Source of the DNA: DATBGO01 sp050011895
Lineage (GTDB): Bacteria; Actinomycetota; Actinomycetes; Streptosporangiales; Streptosporangiaceae
Assembly (NCBI GenBank): GCA_050011895.1
Contig: JBEKIF010000077.1
Span: forward strand, 1-15,295
DNA: 15,295 nucleotides
Direction of reading: 5' to 3'
The notes under the pieces are model-generated. The model worked only from the letters and a program-made list of their open reading frames with translations. It did no database searches and had not been told where the DNA came from. Made by a program: the position numbers and the translations under genes. This document shows positions 1 through 5,978 of the stretch, in pieces. Numbering within the stretch: position 1 is the stretch's first letter; each line of letters opens with the position of its first letter.

Positions 1-2
1 GA

Positions 3-198
3 CGCGACGGTTCCCGATGGCAGTTCACTCAGACCATCCGGACGGGCGATCACCTCGTCGCAACTGTGACCTCGATCGGTGCCTGGCTCTCACTCACCGA
101 ACGGCGCCTCATCCAGCCCCCCCAGCGAGCTTGCCGAGATCATCCTGAGCATGCCACGCACCGAGAAATTCCAGTGGCTCGACCAGGCCGCGTCTTAA
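3..198 (+). pseudogene. 3' end of a hot-dog acyl-CoA thioesterase-like gene, frameshifted
   Basis: The gene enters from outside the window. The frame starting at base 3 reads RWQFTQTIRTGDHLVATVTS and continues through IGAWLSLTERRLIQPP. After a run of seven C (117-123) the sensible reading moves to frame 1, giving ELAEIILSMPRTEKFQWLDQ and a TAA at 196-198. With six C the two halves join seamlessly (IQPP-SELAEI). The pattern 'Q-x-I-R-x-G-D-x-L-V-A-T' followed by a proline-rich link and a short C-terminal helix resembles the last strands of 4HBT/YbgC-type acyl-CoA thioesterases, which hydrolyse acyl-CoA in the cytoplasm. The family call rests on this short tail and is tentative. The single-base change in a homopolymer could be a true mutation, slippage or a sequencing error. 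Confidence 0.45.
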
Positions 199-407
199 GT
201 TCCGGGCGTGGTTCCCGCCCCCGGACCCTCACCGGCGCTCATAACCACCCTGTCCGACTCGCGCCGCACCGCGCGCGGCAAGCAGGCGCCACGATGCCGA
301 GCTGGCCACACGCTCCGCCACCACGGACAGCGGCTGGCTCAGGGCCGGCCCCCGCGGCCGACGACATACCGGGCTAGGGCGGCCAGACCTTGTGGGCCTT
401 GGGTGGG

Positions 408-797
408 CCCGAGGGCCAGAACCAGGTCGCCTGCCGGCTGCACGCCGTGCTCTGCGAGCTGGTGCCCGGCGGCATAGCCAAGGAGATCAGCGCAGGTCAG
501 GCAACTCATTTCCTGGCCCAGGTCACGCCATCCGGTGCCGCCGCCCTGGCCCGCCGCGAACTCGCCGCCGAGTTCGTCGACGACATGTGCCACCTCGACG
601 CCCAGCTGTGCGAGACCAGGAAGAAGCTGGCGGCGGCGGTCAAGGCGTCAGGCACCACGGTCACCGAGATCTTCGGCGTCGGGCCGGTCATCGCCGGCAC
701 CGTGATTGGCGACGTCGCCGACGTGTCCCGGTTCCCCGGCCGCGACCAGTTCGCCGCGTACAACGGCACCGCGCCGGTCGAAGTGTCCTCCGGCCGC
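408..797 (+). mobile_element. IS110-family transposase remnant (C-terminal part)
   Basis: The frame-3 translation contains QVACRLHAVLCELVPGG and then FGVGPVIAGTVIGDV..SRFPGRDQFAAYNGTAPVEVSSG. This is the hallmark of the Transposase_20 domain of IS110/IS116/IS902 elements, which recombine DNA through a DEDD-type N-terminal nuclease plus a C-terminal serine-containing domain. The N-terminal DEDD domain is absent: a stop at 375-377 lies just upstream and no recognisable homology precedes about 410. Homology also stops abruptly after the SSGR motif (about 797), before the usual conserved R-G-N-R-R-L-N-x-A-I-H block. So both ends are lost and the element cannot be active. The open frame continues to 1097 only as noncoding GC-rich sequence. 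No terminal repeats could be recognised. Confidence 0.8.
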
Positions 798-1158
798 GCT
801 TGTCCTCGTGCCGGGCAGCGGCGCCGCCCAGATCAGGGCCACATGTGTGGCCGGTACGGCCGACCAGCGCTCGATCGTGTCGACGGGCGCGCATTCCGGC
901 TTGTCCGCCGTTTGGCTGCCGCTGCGTGCGGACGCCGGATGTATGGGCTAAGGCCGCCCAGCGGCAGGACAACCTTGAGCCAGCAGGATCCATCTGCGTG
1001 CCGGTGGTCACTCTTAGGAAACCCTCGTCCGGCCACCACGACGGGTCGGCAGACCATCGTCCTGCTCACCCGGGCAATGACGGGTCGGCCCCGGTGAGCT
1101 GCTGCCTGGCGCGGTCATCCGCTGGGAGGCCAGGACTACCCCGATGGCAGGTTCCTGG
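798..1158. other. Stretch without a recognisable gene
   Basis: Between the broken end of the IS110 transposase and the winged-helix regulator remnant there are several overlapping open frames on both strands. All have low-complexity Arg/Ala/Gly-rich translations typical of GC-rich noncoding DNA, and none matches a family I recognise. No RNA gene or strong repeat was seen. Confidence 0.5.
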
Positions 1159-1369
1159 CTAGCAGGTTAGCAGCGGGTGGCGCGCCTGGATCTGGTAGCG
1201 GTTTGCGGCGGCCGTCTTTCTGCTTCACCACGTGGCCGGCCGCGGTCAGGTCGGTGACGATGCCGTACGCGCTGCGCTCGACGACACCCAGGCTGACCGC
1301 GATGTGCCCGGATCCTGGGTGATGCGCAGCAGCACCCAGGCCTGGTGGCCGGGAACTCCAGCCCTCCAT
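1159..1369 (-). pseudogene. Winged-helix (MarR/ArsR-like) transcriptional regulator, decayed
   Basis: Three minus-strand frames each carry one piece of a single small winged-helix regulator, in the right order. The first begins at ATG 1369 (MEGWS) and shifts to GHQAWVLLRITQDPG. The next frame gives IAVSLGVVERSAYGIVTDLT and AAGHVVKQKDGRR, the recognition helix plus wing. A third frame then gives NRYQIQARHPL and a stop at 1161-1159. The last shift is explained by one extra A (CGCAAAC instead of CGCAAC). The sequence matches a common actinobacterial family of about 100-120 residues with the signature 'ERSAYGIVTDL...GYVVKxKDGRRNRYQIQ'. At least three indels plus loss of a few residues between helices make a functional product unlikely. 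Upstream is an AT-rich region with a perfect dyad that may have been its own operator. Confidence 0.7.
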
Positions 1370-1376
1370 CCTTAAG

Positions 1377-1402
1377 ATATTTCGTCAAATTTATAGAAAT
1401 AT
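1377..1402. promoter_or_regulatory. Dyad ATATTTC-N12-GAAATAT upstream of the regulator remnant
   Basis: A perfect 7-bp inverted repeat, ATATTTC (1377-1383) and GAAATAT (1396-1402), lies 8 bases upstream of the minus-strand ATG at 1369. It sits in an unusually AT-rich island (about 1371-1415). Position and symmetry fit an operator/promoter for the winged-helix regulator, probably autoregulatory. That role is inferred from placement only. Confidence 0.45.
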
Positions 1403-1403
1403 G

Positions 1404-1412
1404 TTGCTAGTT
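1404..1412 (+). repeat. 9-mer TTGCTAGTT, copy 1
   Basis: Exact TTGCTAGTT in the AT-rich island upstream of the regulator remnant. It occurs again at 12850-12858, also in an AT-rich island, and in inverted form at 4074-4082. Read toward the regulator it is AACTAGCAA, about 35 bases upstream of the ATG, where a -35/UP element or operator half could lie. The function is unknown. Confidence 0.5.
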
Positions 1413-1600
1413 TTCAGGTTCAGATGTAGATTCTTAGTGCAGACCCTGGGAACAGCGGCCGATCCCGGCCATGGCCGGGCCAGCAAAGGGAACGGGCCAA
1501 GGTCCTGCGGCTCGGCCCCCCATTCGTAAGGAAGTAGCCCCATTACCGAGCGGGCCGCACCACACGCCACAACCAGCACCCTGCCGCGACCCTCAGCCAA

Positions 1601-1912
1601 TTGCTCCGCCCCCCGCCCCCGCCGCAGGCGCCCCGGCGCGGCCGGCTCCATACCCGGATCAGCGGCATGCGCACGGGACTGATCGCGGGCGCGGCAGCCC
1701 TCATTGTGGTGGTGATCTTCATCATCCAGAACGCGCGCCCGCTGCTCCTTGCCGCCATCGCGGGCGCTCTGCTGACGGCCGCCGCGCGAGCCGCGAGGAT
1801 CACCCAGCTGCAGCGGATCATGCACCGCGCCGGCGCCAGCCACATGCCGGGCAACCCGCCGATATCTGTCACGCACCACCGACCAGCCCCCGCACCTCAC
1901 GCATCACGCTGA
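1601..1912 (+). pseudogene. LapA-domain (DUF1049-like) small membrane protein, internally deleted
   Basis: The frame contains a Pro-rich head, then TRISGMRTGLIAGAAALIVV, VIFIIQNARP, LLLAAIAGALL and ARITQLQR. This matches LapA/DUF1049-type inner-membrane proteins: N-terminal proline-rich arm, first helix ending I-F-I-x-Q-N, a short extracytoplasmic hairpin, a second helix ending in a basic 'R-I-x-Q-L-R'. The stretch normally joining Q-N to the second helix (about 17 residues including H-L-P-L) is missing, so QNARP runs straight into LLLAAIAGALL. There is no ATG at the frame's 5' end, only TTG at 1601, and the Pro-rich sequence upstream from 1471 is in another frame. The stop at 1910-1912 is 14 bases before the ATG of the next (GlsB-like) gene, so the two were an operon. 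Role in the family: envelope or stress-associated, not well defined. Confidence 0.55.
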
Positions 1913-1926
1913 CAAAGGAGTCGGTT

Positions 1927-2190
1927 ATGGCATCATCGCCTGGATCGTCCTCGGCCTGGTTGCAGGCAGGCTTGCTCGCCAAATACGGTGATCCCCGGAA
2001 AAAGATCACAAGGCCTGATCCTCACCTGCCTTATCGGCATCGCCGGGGCGCTGGGCGGCGGCTGGGTCGCCACCAAGCTCTTCCACATCCACTCCCTGCA
2101 GGGATTCTTTAACCTGTCCATCCACCCGGCTCACCGCCATCGCCGGGTCAGCCGTCCTTCTGCTGGCCTGCCAGCGGGCGGAGCGGCCGG
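1927..2190 (+). pseudogene. GlsB/YeaQ/YmgE-family stress membrane protein, frameshifted
   Basis: A good ribosome-binding site (AAAGGAG, 1914-1920) precedes ATG 1927. Read straight, the ORF loses the family after the first codon. One base later it reads IIAWIVLGLVAGRLAR, the first transmembrane helix. A second frame carries IPGKRSQGLILTCLIGIAGA and LGGGWVATKLFHIHSLQGFF, helix 2 and its loop. A third frame carries STRLTAIAGSAVLLLA, helix 3. Together these are the three helices of the transglycosylase-associated GlsB/YeaQ family (normally 80-90 residues, glycine-rich, stress-induced in many bacteria). Restoring ATGGGC for ATGGC at the start gives the usual M-G-I-I-A-W. Three frame changes in about 260 bases indicate a dead gene, with the start region and RBS still intact. 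Confidence 0.7.
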
Positions 2191-2423
2191 TCTGGCTGGT
2201 TCGCGCATCGCTGACACACCAATGCCGATATGCGCAGCCGCCGTTAACGGATCGACCGGGTCCAGCTAGCAGAGGCACGGTCTCAACTGCCGGGCCTCCC
2301 CTTACCGGCCGGGGGCTTCCGGCCCGATTCGCGCGAGCCCGGCAGGCGCAGCACCCAGCCGCACCGGGCAAGCGGACCTGCGCCACCCGCACGTGAACCT
2401 GTTTCCAGCCAAGGAGAACCGCT

Positions 2424-3098
2424 ATGAGACGCCGACCCTTCGACATACTGGTCGCCACCGCCGGCCTGTTCCTGGCCGTCACGCTGATCGTGTCCGGCCT
2501 GCTGCTGACCTGGGCCCATAACTTCATCGGGAACGAAGTGCACACCCAGCTCGCCGCGCAGCAGATCGTCTTCCCGGCCAATAACAGCCCGGCCATCAAG
2601 GCCCCGGAGTTCGCCGCGATGCACCAGTACGCCGGGCAGCTGATGACCACCGGCGCCCAGGCCGAGGTCTACGCCGACCACTTCATCGCCAACCACCTCA
2701 AGGTGATCGGCGGCGGCCTGACCTACTCCCAGCTATCAGCCAAGGCCCTAGCGCAGCCTAATAACGTCAAGCTGGCCGCCCAGGTCGACACCGTGTTCAA
2801 GGGCACCACGCTGCGCAGCATGCTGCTGAACGCCTACGCCTTCGGCACCATGGGCACGATCGCCGGCATCGCTGCGATCGCCGCGTTTATCGCTGCCGCG
2901 GTCATGCTGCTCCTCGGCGGCCTCGGCCTGGTACACGCCCGCCGCGTGTCCCCGGCCGCCGGCATCCTCACCGGGCACCCCGCCCACGCTGCGGACCCGG
3001 ACGTGCCGCCGCAGGCCACCCGCCCCAGCGACCAGCAGCTCAGCGAGCAGGACCTAGCCGCCGCCGCGCCCGGAGGCTCCAACGGCCGTCCCGCATGA
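2424..3098 (+). CDS. Conserved actinobacterial membrane protein with two transmembrane helices
   Basis: A 224-residue protein starting at ATG 2424 behind AAGGAGAA. A short basic head (MRRRPFD) leads into helix 1 (about 8-30). An extracytoplasmic segment of about 110 residues follows, and then helix 2 (about 143-170), rich in Ala/Ile. The C-terminal tail is about 50 residues, Pro/Ala-rich and probably cytoplasmic. The middle segment includes YAGQLMTTGAQAEVYADHFI and GLTYSQLSAKAL, a pattern I recognise from uncharacterised proteins of similar size and topology in mycobacteria and streptomycetes. No catalytic motif is visible. It follows two broken small membrane protein genes on the same strand, 230 bases downstream. 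That gap contains only G+C-rich partial inverted repeats. Codon use is normal and the frame is clean, in contrast to its upstream neighbours. Function unknown. Confidence 0.8.
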   Translation: MRRRPFDILVATAGLFLAVTLIVSGLLLTWAHNFIGNEVHTQLAAQQIVFPANNSPAIKAPEFAAMHQYAGQLMTTGAQAEVYADHFIANHLKVIGGGLTYSQLSAKALAQPNNVKLAAQVDTVFKGTTLRSMLLNAYAFGTMGTIAGIAAIAAFIAAAVMLLLGGLGLVHARRVSPAAGILTGHPAHAADPDVPPQATRPSDQQLSEQDLAAAAPGGSNGRPA

Positions 3099-3149
3099 GC
3101 ATGGCCAGCCGGCCCGCCCCGGCAGTCCGGCAGCCCTGAGCTGTGACAC

Positions 3150-3195
3150 GCACCTCGTGGTGCGGGCCGGAACACCTGCCCGCACCACGAGGTGC
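3150..3195 (+). terminator. Perfect 18-bp hairpin between genes
   Basis: GCACCTCGTGGTGCGGGC (3150-3167) pairs perfectly with 3178-3195 around a 10-base loop. It lies 51 bases after the stop of the membrane-protein gene, so it may be a terminator, but there is no T run. Its right arm ends one base before an ideal Shine-Dalgarno sequence (AAGGAGG, 3197-3203) and contains the GTG at 3192. It could equally influence translation of the next gene. Confidence 0.6.
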
Positions 3196-4016
3196 CAAGG
3201 AGGGTGTTCCGTGACGACGCGGCGATCGACGATGCCCTGGCCGGGTTCGGCGACGCGGCCGACCTGAAGAGCCCGTGGTTCACCGGCCATTCCGGCGGTG
3301 TCGCGCGGCTGGCCAGGGCTGCGGCGGGCCAGCTGGAGCCGACCGCGGCAGGGCTCGTCTACCGCGCCGGGCTCGTGCACGACATCGGCCGGGTCGCGGT
3401 GCCGACCGGCATCTGGGAGCGGCCAGGGCCGCTGCGACCTGGTGACTGGGAGCTGGTCCGGCTGCATCCCTATCACTCCGGCCGGATCCTGGCCCGCTCG
3501 CCCGTGCTCGCACCGCTGGGCCAGATCGCCTGCCGGCACCACGAGCGCACCGACGGCGGTGGCTACCCGGCCGGGATGCGCGGTTCCGAGCTGGACGCGG
3601 CCGCCTGCCTGCTGGCGGCGGCCGACGTCTTCCATGCGCTCGGCGAGCCGCGGCCGCACCGGCCGGCCGTCGGCCGGGCGGAAGCCGCCAGGGTCCTGTC
3701 CGGGCTGCCACTAGACCGGGACGCCGTCCGGGCCGTGCTCGCCGTCGCCGACGTGCCGGCTGCCGCTCTGCCACGGCTGCCCGCCGGCCTGACCGAGCGG
3801 GAACTTGACGTCCTGCGGCTGCTCGCCGCCGGGCGCACGAAACGCGAGATCGCCAGTGACCTGGTGATCTCGCCGTCCACCGTCCACACGCACACCATCC
3901 ACATCTACGCCAAATGCGGCGTATCGACCCGGGCGGCGCTGGCCATGTTCGCCATGCGGCACGGGCTCGCGGCCAGGACAAGCCCGGCACGGAGCGGCCA
4001 GGCCCGCCGGCCATAG
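3192..4016 (+). CDS. HD-GYP domain protein with C-terminal LuxR-type helix-turn-helix (short form)
   Basis: The product (274 aa from GTG 3192) has an HD-GYP-type phosphohydrolase domain (about 15-155) and a GerE/LuxR helix-turn-helix (about 199-262). Visible metal/catalytic motifs are HD (63-64), H92 in LHPYHS, HHERTDGGGYP (116-126) and D145 in AAADVFHAL. HD-GYP domains commonly degrade cyclic di-GMP. Activity here is not proven, but the key residues are present. The HTH shows LTERELDVLRLLAAGRTKRE and ISPSTVHTH, and ends YAKCGVSTRAALAMFAMRHG. Relatives I know are about twice as long, with an extra N-terminal half; this protein starts directly at the HD-GYP linker (AIDDALAGFGDAADLKSPWF), so it is a truncated gene or a short variant. 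Start choice is uncertain: GTG 3192 lies inside a hairpin and GTG 3204 overlaps the SD. The best-spaced GTG (3211) is out of frame. A putative terminator follows at 4035-4052. Confidence 0.8.
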   Translation: MPRRVFRDDAAIDDALAGFGDAADLKSPWFTGHSGGVARLARAAAGQLEPTAAGLVYRAGLVHDIGRVAVPTGIWERPGPLRPGDWELVRLHPYHSGRILARSPVLAPLGQIACRHHERTDGGGYPAGMRGSELDAAACLLAAADVFHALGEPRPHRPAVGRAEAARVLSGLPLDRDAVRAVLAVADVPAAALPRLPAGLTERELDVLRLLAAGRTKREIASDLVISPSTVHTHTIHIYAKCGVSTRAALAMFAMRHGLAARTSPARSGQARRP

Positions 4017-4034
4017 ATCGACTGAACGATCGAT

Positions 4035-4052
4035 GGTCCGGGCGGCCGGACC
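4035..4052 (+). terminator. Hairpin after the HD-GYP/LuxR gene
   Basis: GGTCCGG (4035-4041), a four-base loop GCGG, and CCGGACC (4046-4052) form a perfect 7-bp stem, 19 bases after the stop codon and followed by TCCTT. It fits a compact actinobacterial terminator. Confidence 0.5.
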
Positions 4053-4073
4053 TCCTTAGCGTTGCGACCAGGC

Positions 4074-4082
4074 AACTAGCAA
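4074..4082 (-). repeat. 9-mer TTGCTAGTT, inverted copy (AACTAGCAA on +)
   Basis: AACTAGCAA at 4074-4082 overlaps the first As of the ribosome-binding site AAAGGAG (4081-4087) of the following SnoaL-like gene. It is identical to the element at 1404-1412 and 12850-12858, in the opposite orientation. Coincidence is possible for this copy because it is not in an AT-rich island. Confidence 0.3.
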
Positions 4083-4093
4083 AGGAGACCGCC

Positions 4094-4504
4094 ATGATCA
4101 CCCGCACCACGGCCGATGAGGACGTAAGAACCGTCAGGTCCGTCTTCCACGCCTTCACCAGCCGCGACCTCGCCGCGCTCAGCACCCTGTTCCACCAGGA
4201 CGCGACCTGGCATCACCGCAACGACGACCGGCTCGGCGGCAGCCACCGGGGCAGCGACGGCATCGCCGCATATCTGGCCGAAGCCGCGCAGCTCACCGCG
4301 GGCACCCTGCGCCCGGCACCGCGGTCCTTCATGGCCGACAGCGCGGGCCGCGTCTGCGTGCTCGTCCAGGTCAGCGGCACCCGCCCGGACGGTCGCTCGT
4401 TCGACGACCCGCAGGTCGCCCTGTTCAACGTCGAGGACGGCCGGGTGCGCAGCGTCGAGCAGTACGTCGGTGACCCGGCCGCCGTCACCGCGTTCTGGGC
4501 GTAG
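4094..4504 (+). CDS. SnoaL/NTF2-like domain protein
   Basis: A 136-residue cytosolic protein. The ATG at 4094 is preceded by AAAGGAG (4081-4087), the right distance, so it is preferred over the longer open frame upstream. The sequence follows the SnoaL-like/NTF2 fold. It has an N-terminal helix pair (VRTVRSVFHAFTSRDLAALS), the typical LFHQDATWHH strand, then GGSHRGSDGIAAYLAEAAQL. Its strands end in a DGRVRSVEQYVGDPAAVTAFW tail. Members are small cone-shaped barrels that bind or convert hydrophobic or polyketide-like ligands, or act as uncharacterised stress proteins. Catalytic residues cannot be assigned from sequence alone. It is followed after 47 bases by a second member of the same superfamily on the same strand, so the two are probably co-transcribed. 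They are too different to look like a recent duplication. Confidence 0.8.
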   Translation: MITRTTADEDVRTVRSVFHAFTSRDLAALSTLFHQDATWHHRNDDRLGGSHRGSDGIAAYLAEAAQLTAGTLRPAPRSFMADSAGRVCVLVQVSGTRPDGRSFDDPQVALFNVEDGRVRSVEQYVGDPAAVTAFWA

Positions 4505-4551
4505 CGCCCGGGTTCTGGCACACCGTCACTACCAGCAACAGGAGCACTTCC

Positions 4552-4956
4552 ATGAGCCAGCAGGACAACCTCGCCATCGTCAAGGAGATCTACGACGCCG
4601 TCGGGCGCGGCGACGTGACCGCGATCCTGGACCGGGTCAGCGATGACGCCGACTGGGCGGCCGAGGCCGCCAGCAAGACCGCGCCGTGGCACGGACCGCG
4701 GGCCGGGAAGGACGGCGTCGCCAGCTTCTTCAGCGACCTGGCCACCAGCATCGAGATCGGCGCGTTCACGCCGCGCAGCTTCGCCGCCGGCGAGGGCGAC
4801 GTGCACCTGCTCGTCGACTGGACCATCCGGTCGCTCACGACCGGCCGCGAGGCGTCCATGACCATGCACCACTACTGGCGCCTGCGCGACGGCCAGGTCA
4901 CCTACTTCCGCGGCAGCGAGGACACCGAGCTGACCGCCGAGGTCTTCGCCGCCTGA
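4552..4956 (+). CDS. SnoaL/NTF2-like domain protein (second copy)
   Basis: A 134-residue protein. ATG 4552 follows an ACAGGAGCACTTCC ribosome-binding region. The start (SQQDNLAIVKEIYDAVGRGD) and the following VTAILDRVSDDADW are the classic first helices and strand of SnoaL-like/ketosteroid-isomerase-like proteins. WHGPRAGKDGVASFFSDLA, the LLVDWTIRSLTTGREASM strand and MHHYWRLRDGQVTYFRGSED complete the barrel, and D-T-x-x-x-x-E-x-F is the usual end of the family. It belongs to a cytosolic superfamily with diverse small-molecule roles, so no substrate can be named. It lies 47 bases after the first SnoaL-like gene and is followed by a 10-bp hairpin, so the pair probably forms a two-gene unit. 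Confidence 0.82.
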   Translation: MSQQDNLAIVKEIYDAVGRGDVTAILDRVSDDADWAAEAASKTAPWHGPRAGKDGVASFFSDLATSIEIGAFTPRSFAAGEGDVHLLVDWTIRSLTTGREASMTMHHYWRLRDGQVTYFRGSEDTELTAEVFAA

Positions 4957-4993
4957 CCGGGCAGCCGGCCAAATCAGGCGCGGACAGCCGCAG

Positions 4994-5031
4994 CCGGGTG
5001 CGCAGCGGACACCAGCCCCCCGCGCACCCGG
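4994..5031 (+). terminator. Hairpin after the SnoaL-like pair
   Basis: CCGGGTGCGC (4994-5003) and GCGCACCCGG (5022-5031) form a perfect 10-bp stem with an 18-base loop, 37 bases after the stop of the second SnoaL-like gene. There is no T run. It fits a terminator for the unit 4094-4956. Confidence 0.5.
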
Positions 5032-5118
5032 GTCTGCCGTCCCCGGCTCTGTCGTCCCCGGGGGTCCCTGCCCTCATCGTCAGCGTGACCGGCCGTTCAG
5101 GAGATCTCGGTCGGGCGC

Positions 5119-5485
5119 GTGATCGCAGCCGAGCGCGACATGGCGGAGGCCGGCGTCGTGCGGTACGCCGCCCGGCCTGACGGGATCATCGTCGGCGGCG
5201 CGACCATGCGGATGGCGGACGGTGTCGCGCAGCTCACCGGCGCAGCGACCGCTCCGGCCCACCGCCGCCGGGGCGCGCAGACCGCGCTCCTGTCGGCTCG
5301 GCTCGCCGATGCCGCTGGTTGCGATGTCGCGGTCATCACGACCCAAGCCAGGTTCGAAGTCACAGCAGCAGAACGCGCAGCGTCAGGGATTCGATCTGCT
5401 CAATGCCCGCGCGGTCCTGGTCAAGCACCCGGACTCCGTCCGCCGGCCATCCCTTGCCCGCATCGAGATCCCACCGCCCGGCTAG
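5119..5485 (+). pseudogene. GNAT N-acetyltransferase, 5'-truncated and frameshifted
   Basis: Frame 1 from about 5119 reads VIAAERDMAEAGVVRYAARP, then GVAQLTGAATAPAHRRRGAQ and TALLSARLADAAGCDVAVIT. This is a GNAT core with the acetyl-CoA-binding pattern A-P-x-H-R-R-R-G. At about 5343 the coding sense moves to frame 2, giving PGSKSQQQNAQRQGFDLLNA and RAVLVKH, the C-terminal strand, with a stop at 5483-5485. One extra A (CCCAAGCC for CCCAGCC) explains the shift. Intact relatives are considerably longer, and the N-terminal half is missing here. No ribosome-binding site sits at a suitable distance from any start in frame. Probably non-functional. The acceptor substrate cannot be predicted. Confidence 0.65.
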
Positions 5486-5535
5486 GGCCGGCACTGCCAG
5501 GTGCGCTGGCGGGCCCATATGGAAGGACACAGACG

Positions 5536-5970
5536 ATGAATGAGGTCCCGGTCGTTGTCGGCGACGCCCGACGCTCGCCTCAGGGAACGCCTGGATGAGG
5601 AGATCTACGTTTCAATGCCGCCGTCACCGGCCATCATGACGGCCGCTCGCTGAGCGTGGCTGTCCGCGGGGACGACGGTGACCTGCGTGTGGGACTCTAT
5701 GGCTGGGCGTGGGGCGGGTGCGGCTACATCGAACTGCTCTGGGTGCGAGACGGCCAGCGCGGTTCCGGCCTGGGAGCCAGGCTCCTCGCCGCGGCCGGGG
5801 CCGAGATCCGGCGCCGCGGCTGCGACCAGGTGGTCCTCAGCACCCACTCGTTCCAGGCGCCCGGCTTCCATGCCAGGCTCGGCTACCAGGAGTGCGGCCG
5901 CACGCCGGGCTACCAGCGCGGCCACGACGAAATCCAGCTGCTGAAGCAGCTCCGCGATCACCGAAGGTGA
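5536..5970 (+). pseudogene. GNAT N-acetyltransferase, frameshifted near its N-terminus
   Basis: ATG 5536 follows a GGAAGGA ribosome-binding site and gives MNEVPVVVGD. The expected continuation DARLRERLDEEIY lies in another frame (about 5567-5606). From 5608 the reading moves to a third frame: RFNAAVTGHHDGRSLSV, then YIELLWVRDGQRGSGLGARL (acetyl-CoA loop R-G-S-G-L-G), LSTHSFQAPGFHARLGYQEC and a stop at 5968-5970. That last, clean segment is the whole GNAT catalytic core (about 120 residues) and could be translated from GTG 5656 only without its first strand. Adding one C (TACCGTTTC for TACGTTTC) repairs the second shift. The stop lies 8 bases before the ATG of the VOC-GNAT gene, so the two were an operon. 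A broken gene, or one damaged by sequence errors. The core itself is well preserved. Confidence 0.6.
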
Positions 5971-5978
5971 GGACCACG

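Noticed and set aside
390..1097. Long open frame taken as a full 235-residue transposase
   Set aside because: Only 408-797 shows IS110 homology. The rest is low-complexity GC-rich translation after the element's break.
1464..1479. 16-bp palindrome CCCGGCCATGGCCGGG
   Set aside because: Short GC palindromes are expected by chance at this base composition, and nothing in its position suggests a role.
1391..1900. Minus-strand open frame of 169 codons
   Set aside because: Arg/Gly/Ala-rich shadow of the plus-strand LapA-like remnant. No family resemblance.
3280..4185. Minus-strand open frame of 301 codons
   Set aside because: Antisense shadow of the HD-GYP/LuxR gene. Repetitive Arg/Pro/Ala composition.
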